Below are positions 1-11,400 of a DNA stretch of 64,000 nt, piece after piece. Each line of letters starts with the position of its first letter. Position 1 is the stretch's first letter. Location of the stretch: NCBI GenBank assembly GCA_947471745.1, contig CANJKZ010000110.1:434001-498000 (forward strand), read 5' to 3'. A program made the position numbers and the translations under genes. The stretch is from Closterium sp. Naga37s-1 (Eukaryota > Streptophyta > Zygnematophyceae > Desmidiales > Closteriaceae). The notes under the pieces were generated by a model. It searched no databases. It was not told where the DNA came from and was given only the letters and a program-made list of their open reading frames with translations.

Positions 1-508
1 CAGCTGCAGCCAATCGATGTTTTCATTCTCCCCCTGCTCGTCCCCCCATTCCACGCCCTAGCCACCTCAAGCTTCGAGGCGTCTCAAAACACTCCCTAGT
101 CTCCTCACTCCTCTGTGGAGTGGCGGAGACTCGTCTCCTCCACATTGCCTCACCAACAGTGTGGCTCTCTCACACTCACACTCCTCCACTCCAACCCCAG
201 TCGAGTCGAGACGCCTCACAAACAGACCCTTCCTGGTTCCCACATCTCTTCTCTTAGCCTCAACCCCCCCACCCCCAAACCCCGAACCCTTTATTTCCGT
301 TATGTCCAACCCGTCTTTCCCACTCCCCTCTCCCCCTATCCATGCTCTCCCCATTCCTCCTCCTCTTTCCTCACCTCTGAATGCCTGTCCACTCCTCTCC
401 AAGTTTCCCCATACTCCCTCCATCTCCCCCCCACCCTCCCTCCTCCAGCCCCCGCCCTCTCTCAACTCTCCCCCTTCTCCTCCGCAGGTTTCCCTCCCCC
501 CGCTGCTC

Positions 509-604
509 CCCCTCTTCCCCCTTCCCCTACCCCCCTCTTCCCCCTTCCCCTACCCCCCTCTTCCCCCTTCCCCTACCCCCCTCTTCCCCCTTCCCCTACC
601 CCCC
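509..604. repeat. 23-bp tandem repeat, 4 copies
   Basis: Four near-identical copies of a C/T-only 23-bp unit (CTTCCCC-CTTCCCCTACCCCCCT type) lie inside a long pyrimidine-rich stretch. No coding role is visible. Confidence 0.8.
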
Positions 605-619
605 TTTTCCTCCTCTCTC

Positions 620-1000
620 ACCTCAGAGTGGCTCTCGTGCGTTGAATGCCCACTCCGCTCCCACTTCCCCACCTCTTCCCCCGTAATTCCTGCCCCCTCC
701 CCCTCCCGTTCCGCCAACTGCCCCCTCCCATCTCCCCTCTCTTCCCGCCCTCCATCCCCCTCCCGCCCTCTCCTCCTCTCTCACCTCCGGGTGGCTCTCG
801 TGTGTCGGTTGTCCCACCTCCACGCTGCCTCCATCCCGCTAATCACCTGCTCCCCCCGTTCCGCCAACTACCCCCCCGCCTTTCCTTCCCCCCCCCCTCT
901 CCCTCTCCTCCTCTCTCACCTCCGGGTGGCTCTCGTGTGTCGGCTGTCCCACCTCCACGGGGCCGCCATCCCGCCAATCACCTGCTGCCACCTGTAGACC
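620..1000 (-). other. repeated exon-like fragment of an unidentified minus-strand gene
   Basis: Read on the minus strand, a segment at about 930-1000 gives VAAGDWRDGGPVEVGQP followed by THESHPE and then GTGAGAG, a good splice donor. It is preceded by a CAG. A near copy lies at about 780-845 and a shorter one at about 620-650. An exon tail repeated with its donor is exactly the pattern of the genes further right, so this may be part of a minus-strand gene running off the left edge. I do not recognise the protein, and the rest of positions 1-1050 holds only pyrimidine-rich sequence with no convincing exon. Confidence 0.25.
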
Positions 1001-1050
1001 TCGGCTGCAGCTGTGCTTCCAGCTGGCGACACACTGATCCGCGGTATTAG

Positions 1051-2463
1051 CTGGCGATGACGAGGAGATTCGATACGGGGGGATTTGATAGTAGGAGATT
1101 TGGGATTTGGAGATCTGATTCACGCTCGGTATTCTGTGGGAGCTAAGGCAAATTCCCTGGTTGAGGTCTAGGCTATATTCTGCACTGCAAAGGGGTGCAA
1201 CTGCGGCGCGCGAAGGTGACTGGGTGGGAGATGGAATTAGGACGGACGGCCACGATGATGCCGACGGGAATCTTAGGATCGTAAACACCTTAGTCGGCAA
1301 TAGTCTACTTGCTATTGCTTATCGTGTTCTCCACGATCTCCCAAATCCAACGATATGCGCAGCTCTGCTTGAAGTTGTCAATACACACTTCAGCAATTTC
1401 CAGAATCTGATTGGTTTCAATGTTGTGATTTCCAGAATGAGTACAAGCAGTTTTATAGTCAAGTAAGACACAAAATGCGATTCGTAACTTCACTTGTTTC
1501 CCAAGTAACCGCGTGCGCCTCGTTTCACCCCGAGTCGCACACGGAACCGAACCGAATTCACCGAACACTCCTCGAGTCCGATTCCAGCACCTTCTCGAAC
1601 ACGCCTCCAGCTCGAACCACAATTTCTCCCCGTCAATCTCATTCTCGATGCTTCTCCACTCTTCTCTCTCCATTTCTCTAGTTTCTTCCTGATTTCTCTC
1701 CCGCTTCTCACGCCGTAGCTTCCATTCTTCACCGTAGGCCGATTTCCACCGTTTTAGATCTAGAATCTCCCACGAGATCCATTCCGCCGTCATTCCGCAT
1801 TTCGCCGTAGGTTCCGTGGTTCGTCGAACCAACCCTAACAGGGAAGTTCGAGCGGTACTTGCGACGACCTCTCACGAGGCGCCACATGGCGACACGTGAC
1901 TCGCGAGGCCACGTGGACTGCTGTTCAGGCTTGGGGCGTGGAAGCGAGCCGATAGGCGGAAATTACCTGTTCCCAGACTGTGCGGCCCCAGTTTTCTAGG
2001 CAGGGCGTACTTGTCATAAGGTAAGCTGGGTTTGCGGTCATATGGATTTTCACATCAGCTAGCATTCTCAATTAACAAACCAGGTTTATTCAATTTATAT
2101 TACCTTAACGAATCATGATTCTCGGGTACGGAGACATGGGGATTGACCCGTTTTGAAAAAGCGCAGCAGAATGATTCGCTGATAAGGAAGGTTGACAGAG
2201 AAGAAGCCGATTGGTTGCTATGTTTTCGATTGCTCGACGATCGCCGCCAATGTTTGTTTCGTTCTCCTTGAAAAATTGCCGGCGACTCTCGCGAGGTACT
2301 ACGTGAGTATCTGGTTACAAATTCCGGCGACAGCACGTTCCCCCGATTCTTCGTTGTCGGACTCCAATGTCAGACTTATATTTCAGGTCATTACACTCGT
2401 AGTGTAATTCATAGGGAATTCTTTTATACCGCGAATTTTGTAACCTGTCAGGGCCGCCGCGCC
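1051..2463. other. no gene recognised; probable upstream region of the S9 peptidase
   Basis: Open frames exist on both strands, the longest being a 175-codon minus-strand frame at 1305-1832. None shows a recognisable domain, conserved motif or splice context. The stretch ends directly before the peptidase start codon at 2464, so it probably carries that gene's promoter and leader. No specific promoter element is convincing. Confidence 0.4.
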
Positions 2464-5400
2464 ATGTCCGCATCAGCGCGCGCCGCATCACTCGCTCGCC
2501 TTCCGCTTCTCCGCTCCCGCGCGCTCCCCGCCCTTCCTCTTTGCGCTACCGTCCCTTTCTCCCCTGCCTCGCCTTTGCGCGCGCCTCTCCCTCCGCCGTC
2601 TGGTTCCACCTTCCGCGCGCGCTTTCACGCAGCGGAAGCTCCGCCTTCGCAGATTCAATCTCGTCTCGTCCCGAGTAGCATGCTCGTGGCTGTTTCGTTG
2701 GACAGTAATGGGATTGAAGGTGAGTCGGTCACCTGCTGACATCCTTGAGTCGATTTAAAAGCATGGGGAGCATGCGGAGCCAAGTAACATGATCATGGCA
2801 GTGTGTTGGGACAGCGATGGGACAGCGATGGGACAGCGATGGGACAGCGATGGGACAGAAGGTGAGTTGAGAACTTGCTTGGACCTCACTCTTGAGTTGA
2901 AACAACAGCAAAGGGAGCATGGGGATTTTGCCTCACCCGTGTGAACCACTCGTCTTTTGTCACGTGATTTTCCCTCACCCGTGTGAACCACTCGTCTTTT
3001 ATCACGTGATTTTGCCTCACCCGTGTGAACCACTCGTCTTTTATCACGTGATTTTGCCTCACCCGTGTGAACCACTCGTCTTTTATCACGTGATTTTGCC
3101 TCACCCGTGTGAACCACTTGTCTTTTATCACGTGATTTTGCCTCACCCGTGTGAACCACTCGACTGATATTATTTCTCCGCGCAATCACCCCCTCTTCGA
3201 CCCTCAAATTTCCCAGTCCCTGTAGTGCTGGCATCTGGTGCAGACCTCTATGCTTCGCCCATCTGAGTCCGGATGGCAAGCAGCTGGCATGGATGGAGTG
3301 GAGCCACCCGACTTGTACTCTCCACCATGCCTGAGCCAGTTCTGTTCCATGCGCCTCCCTTTGCCACTCCTTGCCCCTTTCCCTTCCCAGTTCCCCTGGT
3401 GCTAGCGAGTGGAGCAGACTTCTACCCATCCCCACGCCTGAGTCCGGATGGCAAGCAGGTGGCATGGATAGAGTGGAGTGCGACCAACTTGTACGCTTCA
3501 CCCTGACTGAGCCGGTTCCATTCCATCCACCTCCCCTTCCCCACCGACCGACCCTTTCCCCTCCAGTCCCCGTGGTGCTGGCGAGTGGGGCAGACTTCTA
3601 TGCATCCCCACGCCTGAGTCCGGATGGCAGGCAGCTGGCATGGATGGAGTGGAGCCACCCGCACATGCCGTGGGAGAGAAGCCGTGTGATGGTTGGGACG
3701 TTCGATGATGATGGGTATGTTGAGGCGTGGCGTTTATCAAATGTATGTGGCATGGCATGGGGCACGGCAGCTGGCATGGGTGGAGTGGAGCCACCCGCAC
3801 ATGCCGTGGGAGAGGAGCCGCGTGATGGTCGGGATGTTTGATGACAATGGGTATGTTGAAGCGTGGTGTGGTGTGGTGTGGTGTGGTGTGGTGCGGTGCA
3901 ATGGGCAGCTGGCATGGATGGAGTGGAGCCACCCGCACATGCCGTGGGAAAGGAGTCGGGTGATGGTCGGGGACATTCGACGATGATGGGTATGTGACAT
4001 GGGTGTCATGACGTGGTATGACTTTGGCATGGGTGTGTATATGTGGTGATGCATGGGGAAGGGTAGGGAGGCAGCTGGCATGGATAGCATGGAGGCACCC
4101 ACACATGCCATGGGAGAGGAGCCGCGTGATGGTGGGGGCATTCGATAATGATGGGTATGTCATGGGTATTTCTGTGTCTGTTTGCGTGTGTGCGTCATGT
4201 CATGGCATGGCATTGGAACGTGAATGGCATGGAGGCACCCACACATGCCGTGGGAGAGGAGCTGGTTGATGGTCGGAATATCCAATGATCATGTGTGGCA
4301 CGTTGATGGTCGGCACATCCAATGATCATGTGTGGCACGTTGATGGTCGGAACATCCAATGATCATGTGTGGCACGTTGATGGTCGGAACATCCAATGAT
4401 CATGTGTGGCACGTTGATGGTCGGCACATCCAATGATCATGTGTGGCACGTTGATGGTCGGCACATCCAATGATCATGTGTGGCACGTTGATGGTCGGAA
4501 CATCCAATGATCATGTGTGGCACGTTGATGGTCGGAACATCCAATGATCATGTGTGGCACGTTGATGGTCGGAACATCCAATGATCATGTGTGGCACGTT
4601 GATGGTCGGAACATCCAATGATCATGTGTGGCACGTTGATGGTCGGAACATCCAATGATCATGTGTGGCACGTTGATGGTCTGACGAAGGCGATTACGCC
4701 GAAACTAGTTACCACCATTTGATTTACACAAGAAACCATTCTACAACCAGGCTTTCACGCCTGAAATCTTTCTGAACCTATTTTTGCTCTAAAGAAACCG
4801 CTGCCTCGTAATGTCTCCCACCACAAAGTGGTGCTCCTATGGTCGGGACATCCAAAGATCATGTGTATGTCATGTCGTGGCTTGACTTAGGCATGGCATA
4901 GGTATGTGTGTGGTGAGGCGTGGGGGAGCATGGGCAGCCAGCTAGCGTGGGTAGAGTGGAGGCACGTGCGCATGCCATGGGACAGGAGTCGGGTGATGGC
5001 AGGGGCATTTGATGATGTTGGGTATGTTGAGGTGTGGTGTGGTGCGGTGTGGTGCAAGGGGCAGGTGGCATGGGTTGAGTGGGGACCACCTGCACATGCT
5101 GTGTGAGAGGAGCCGGGTGATGGTTGGATTGGGGCATGTGATGACGGGCATTGTGATGGTTCCTCCATTCCTCACACTCCATTCCCAACGTATATCGCTC
5201 TCCATCTCTCTTTATCTCCGCCCTTCTCTCCCCATCCCTCTCCACCTCTCCATCCCCTCAAGCCTCCTCGCATCGGTGCAGTGCGCAGTGTGCAGTGTGC
5301 AGCGCAATCACTCCAGTCTCCCTCGTGGAGTCGAGTCAATCACTCCAGTCTCCCTCGTGGAGTCGAATGAATCACCCTTCGACCCCTCTCTCCCCATCTC

Positions 5401-8400
5401 TCCCTCTCTTCTCTCCCCTTTCCGCACCTGTCCGTTCCAGTCTGCACCTGTCTGTCCTCACATCAGTGCAGAGTGCAGCAGGGACGGATGCCGCTATAAT
5501 CGAAGCACCCATGGAACCCCTCTGGTCGCCACAAGGTACTGAGCGAGAGAGAGCATTGTTGCGTGGTAACCAGCATATGTGTGCACGTATGGGGAGCGGC
5601 AGGTGCAGATGCTGCTGCCATGTCGATCTCATATCACCCATGGAACCACTCTGGTCACCACAAGGTACGAAACATGCCAGTGCAATGTAACATGGTAACC
5701 CATATGTGTCGGAATGGCATTGGCTTGGCATTACTCTTGGGAGTGAGAGGAGCAGATGCCGCCATGCCAGAAGCACCCATGGAGCCCTCTCCCCTCTACC
5801 CTCTCCTGTCTCCCTTTCCCCTCTCCCCAATCCTCTCCTTCCAGGCGAGCTCTATTTTCTCTCAGATCGCCACTCTGGCTTCTGGGATCTGCACCGATGG
5901 GTGAGTCATATTGCTCAGGTGCTATCTGATCAGCTCAGGTGCTATCTGATCAGCTCAGGTGATACCTGCGCTGCTCAGGTGATACCTTCTCAGGTTACAT
6001 ATGTTGTTCAGGTGATACTGGTGCGGGTTTGATGTGTTCAGATGATATGTGGCCAGTCATTATCTCGTCAGGTGCTTACTCAGGTATCAGGTCCATGATC
6101 CATTCCATTAACCTCAACAGTTGGTTTCCCCATCCACCTTCCCCCTGGTGCGTGCTCTGCAGAACCCCGCATCAGGCACAGCAGAAGCAGTGGCAGGCGT
6201 GTCAAAGCACCCTCCCTCCCTACGTGTCAAGGCACCCTCCCTCCCTCCGTGTCAAAGCACCCTCCCTCCCTCCGTGTCAAAGCACCCTCCCTCCCTCCGT
6301 GTCAAAGCACCCTCCCTCCCTCCGTGTCAAAGCACGAGGGCACCGATCTGCTGGTGGAGGTTGGGGGACCCCCCTCCCTCCGTGTTCTCCCTAAAAGCTG
6401 CTTCTCCCATCCTCCCTACTTCCTGCTCTCTGCAGGACCCTCATCAGGCGCAGCAGAAGCAGTGGCAGGCATGCCTAAGCACGACGGAGCTGATCGGATG
6501 GTGGAGGTTGGGGGCTCTGGGCTCCTCTCCTCTCTCCACTTGCTTGAACCCTCCATCCGCCCTTCTCCCATCCTGCTCTCTGCAGAACCCCTCATCAGGC
6601 ACAGCAGAAGCGGTGGCAGATATGCCGAAGCACGACGGAGCCGGTCTGCTGGTGGAGGTTGGAGGGCCCCTGTGGGTGTTTGGGAATGCCTCCTACGCGT
6701 TCATCCCTGGCACCTCGCACCACGTGGCTGTCATCTGCCAGTGAGTTGATATGTGTCACTGTGGCCTGCACTAACTAACTGTGGATTTTTGAGACGTCTC
6801 AAAACAAAATCAAAATTTTGAGACGTCTCAAAACAAAATCAAAATTTTGAGACGTCTCAAAACAAAATCAAAATTTTGAGACGTCTCAAAACAAAATCAA
6901 AATTTTGAGACGTCTCAAAACTGTGAGTTGATATGTGTCACTGTGGCCTGCACTAACTAACAGTGGAGGTTGGAGGGCCCCTGCGGGTGTTTGGGAATGC
7001 GAGCTATGCATTCATCCCTGGCAGCTCACACCACGTTGCTGTCATCTGCCAGTGAGTTGGTTTTTTAGGCGCCTACTCAACCTGATTCATATTCCCTACT
7101 AATTACTATCATTCACCCACTCCCTCACTCACTCCCTTGCTCACTTCCATGAATCATGTCGGGTGTTTTTGAGAATTCTCAAAAACACCCTGTACTAATT
7201 ACTATCATTCACCCACTCCCTCACCCACTCTCTCACTCACTTCCATGAATCCTGTCGCCCTCCGCCTTCCTCTCAGAGTGAAGGGTCGGTCTCGGCTACG
7301 GGACATCAGCGCTCATACTTACTGACTATACACTCATTCCCTCTCTTACTTCCACCCTCCTCTCTTCCTCTCAGAGTGAAGGGACAGTCTCAGTTGGGAA
7401 TGATCGACACTCATACTCGTGCCTTCACACTCACTCCTCCCTCCCACCCTCCTCTCAGTCAGATGTCCCACCTGGTAAGTGGTTACCACTCACTCCCCCA
7501 ATGCACTCCAGCCCTCCAGTAACCGTGTTCTTCCTTGTAACCACAATTCTGGAACCACAATCAGACATAATTTAAAGTCTTTTGTAGGCGCCTATAGTTC
7601 CTCGTTGCAACTCTATCTTTAACACTTCTAAGGGGCGCCTCAAAAGCCACCATGTCACCTTATACCAAGTCAAAATTCAAGACATTACAAAACCCTCGTA
7701 AGTGGTTACCACTCACTCTCATGCTCTACATTGACTTCCTCTGTCGTCTCTCTAACATACCCCCTATTGCCAATCGTAGTCTTCCTGTATAAGCCAGCCT
7801 TGTTTTTTTAAATAGCTCTAGCTGCGCCGGTGTTGTTTGTTTGACAAATACTGCTAAGCTGGGCGTATAACTGGCATTACACTACACCACACTACACCAC
7901 ACTGCACCACACTACACTTCTCCTCGATTCAGTTCTGTGGGGATTTTTTTTTGTCCAACTGAGATTTAGAAAAACGGCTCAACACATAGCTTTTCTGATC
8001 ACTCATGGCATTATGATTCACAAAACCATAATGCCATGACATCGCAGCATCAACATCACATTACTCGCATCACATCTTCGCACACACGCATTCTATGAGC
8101 AGGTGGCCGGCAAGGATCGTCTTTTTGCGTGTGCTGGCGGCCCCTCCACGCCGCTCTCGTTCTTTGAGGTATTATTGCTAGTATCTGCATTAGTGCTTCA
8201 AAGTGGTTCTGTGTGGTACTCTCAGTCATGACCCCAGTGCAAGACACCCACCTTGCCATTCACATCATTTGAGCGTTGTCGTATCTTTTTCTTTGAGGAG
8301 TGGGAGGGGGCAAGCATACCTCCATTTATTTTCTTCTTCTTTTGTCATGCCCCCTCCCACTCCTCCAGCTGAAGCCCTCCCCAGATATGACCTCTCTACA

Positions 8401-11400
8401 AGTCATCTACCCTCCCATCCGCGTGTCAACAACCATCCACACCGCGTTCCTTGCCCCTTTCTCTTGTGATGCATTTGTGCCTTGTGCTGCTTGCCCTTCC
8501 TGCACCCTTCCCACTCCCCCAGCTGAAGCCCTCCCCAGATATGACCTCCCTGCAAGTCATCCACCCCCCCATCCGCCCGTCAACAACCATCGACACCGCG
8601 TCACTCGCCCCCTTCCTCTCCTCGCCTCAATGGATCGAATTTCCCACCACCACCCCACCAGCCCAAGCAACCTCACCAGCCGATGCACTTCACACCACAC
8701 CACACTCCTCCGCACCCAACCGCACGGCCCATGCGCTCTTCTACCCACCTGTCAGCGGCACCTTTCAAGGGCCGCAAGGGGCCCTCCCGCCTCTGCTGGT
8801 GAAGTGCCACGGGGGCCCCACGGGGTGCCTCGACTCCGCTCTCCGCCTGCCGCTGCAGTTCTGGACTTCCAGAGGCTTCGCTGTCGTTGATGTGAATTAC
8901 GGGGGGAGCACTGGTGAGTATGGGGATGGGGGCAGCAGCACAGCACAGCACAGCACAGCACAGCACAGCACAGCACACCACGCTCCGCACACTCCGCACC
9001 CCTTTGCACAGCACACACGCGCCCTAGTCTTTACTTTTTTAGTTAGGCTCAGGGATCCTTCCAAGGGCCGCAAGGGGTGCTGCCTCCTCCTCTGCTGGTG
9101 AAGTGCCACGGTGGCCCCACGGGGTGCCTCGACTCCGCTCTCCGCCTGCCGCTGCAGCTCTGGACTTCCAGAGGCTTCGCTGTCGTGGATGTGAACTACG
9201 GGGGGAGCACGGGTGAGTGAGTGGGATGGGGGCAGCACAACAAACTACACTTGGCAACCACAATAACTGCAGCTCTGGACTTCCAGAGGCTTTGCCGTGG
9301 TGGATGTGAAGTGAACTACGGCAAAGCCTCTGGGGGGAGCACGGGTGAGTGGGATGGGATGGGAGTGGTGCGGACAGCACTGGTGCGTTGCCACGCCACA
9401 CGACACCATCGCATGCCATCCCATCCCATGCCATGATGCCACACACACCAAGGTACGGAAGAGAGTATAGGGGCGGCTGCATGGGCAGTAGGAGTGGAGA
9501 ACGTTGATGATGCCATCCCATGCCATGCCATCCCATCCCATGCCATGCCATCCCATTTCATGCCATCCCGTCCCATGCCATCCACGCCACACTATTATCC
9601 CACACCATCCTGTGCCATCCCATACACACCAAGGTACGACCGTGAGTATAGGGGCGGCTGCATGGGCAGTGGGGAGTTGTGAGCGTTGACGATGCCATCC
9701 CATCCCATGCCATGCCATGCCATGCCATCCATGTCACACCATGCCATACTATGCCAAACCATGCCATCCCATCCAATGCCATCCCATCCATTCCATACCA
9801 TACCATGCCATGCCACACCATCCCATCCCATGCCATACACACCAGGGTACGGCCGAGAGTACAGGGAGCGGCTGCGTGGGCAGTGGGGAGTGGTGGGTTT
9901 TTAGAGTCGGCTCAATAATCATGTCACTCCACTCCATACCATACCATGTCGCACCATCCCATCCCATGCCATCCCGTGCCATGCCACACACACCAGGGTA
10001 TGGCCGAGAGTACAGGGAGCGGCTGCGTGGGCAGTGGGGAGTGGTGGACGTTGACGATGCATGCTGCTGCGTCGATTACCTGGTAACTGCTTCCTCTTTT
10101 GAGACGTCTCAAAACTGGTTTTGAGACGTCTCAAAACTGCTGCGTCGATTACCTGGTAACTGCGTCCTCTTTTGAGATGTCTCAAAACTTCCTCTTTGTG
10201 TTCAGGTGTGCGTGTGTTTTGAGTTGACTCAATACACGCATGGGCAGTGGAGAATGGTGGACGTTGACGAGGCATGCTGCTGCGTTGTGTGCCTGGTAAC
10301 TGCTTACTCTTTATGATCACTTTGTTTATTTGTTACCACTCACTGTGCTTCGTAGCGTTTGCTTCAGGAGCTGTAAGCACCGTACCTGCAGCCTTTGAAA
10401 GACCAACAATCTTGATTGATATACAAACCAGCAAAAAAAAGAAGAAGAAAAGAAGAGAAAAATCTCACGGTACGGAACGGCTCTGAGTTTTTTTTTTGTT
10501 CCAGACGTTGTCATCCGTGCCTACTCACCCCTCTGCCTTGGTGCTGCTTTTGAGAATTTCCAAAAGTAACACCAATATTGCTCACTCCCCCCCCCCCAAA
10601 TACATGCAGGGCTGGTGGACGGCAGCAGGGTGGCCATTGATGGGTCATCAGCAGGAGAGTTTCTCACTCACTCCAACCTACCAACCCTCTGCATCCTGCT
10701 CTCTGCCTACCTCCTCCCCCTCCCCCAACTTCTCCCCAGGTGCGTGCAGGGCTGGTGGGCGGCAGCAGGGTGGCCATAGACGGGTCATCAGCAGGAGGCT
10801 TCAAACCCTTTGACACGCCTCAATTGCTCCCTGTCTGCCTACTCACTACCATCTGCCCTCACCCCACCTTCAACCTCTCCCTGCCTCCCCTCTCCAATCT
10901 CTCCCCAGGTGCGTGCAGGGCTGGTGGACGGCAGCAGGAGGGTGGCCATAGACGGGTCATCAGCAGACGGGCTGTTCACTCACTTCACTCTACCACCTGC
11001 CTTCTCCCCACCTCTCCTCCCCCACTTTCTCCCCAGGTGCGTGCACAGCTGGTGGACGGCACTAAGGTGGCCATTGACGGGTCATCAGCACGCAAATTCC
11101 CCCATTCCCTTTGAATTGATATCTCCTGATGCCTTACTTCTCTACATTCTCTCCCCAGGTGCGTGCAGAGCTGGTGGACGGCAGCAGGGTGGCCATAGAC
11201 GGGTCGTCAGCATGAAGGCTCCTCATTCGCTTTCCCCCTACCAACCTGCTGCACCCTACTCTCTGCCTACCCCCCCCCTGCCCCTCCACTCTCTTCTCCC
11301 CAGGTGTGTGCAGGGCTGGTGGACGGTACTAAGATGGCCATCGATGGATCATCAGCAGGAGGCTTCACCACCCTCTCGGCTCTCACCTTCCGCTCTACCT

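Noticed and set aside
1305..1832. 175-codon minus-strand frame as a gene
   Set aside because: No recognisable motif, no fitting splice partner and a position expected for a promoter region.
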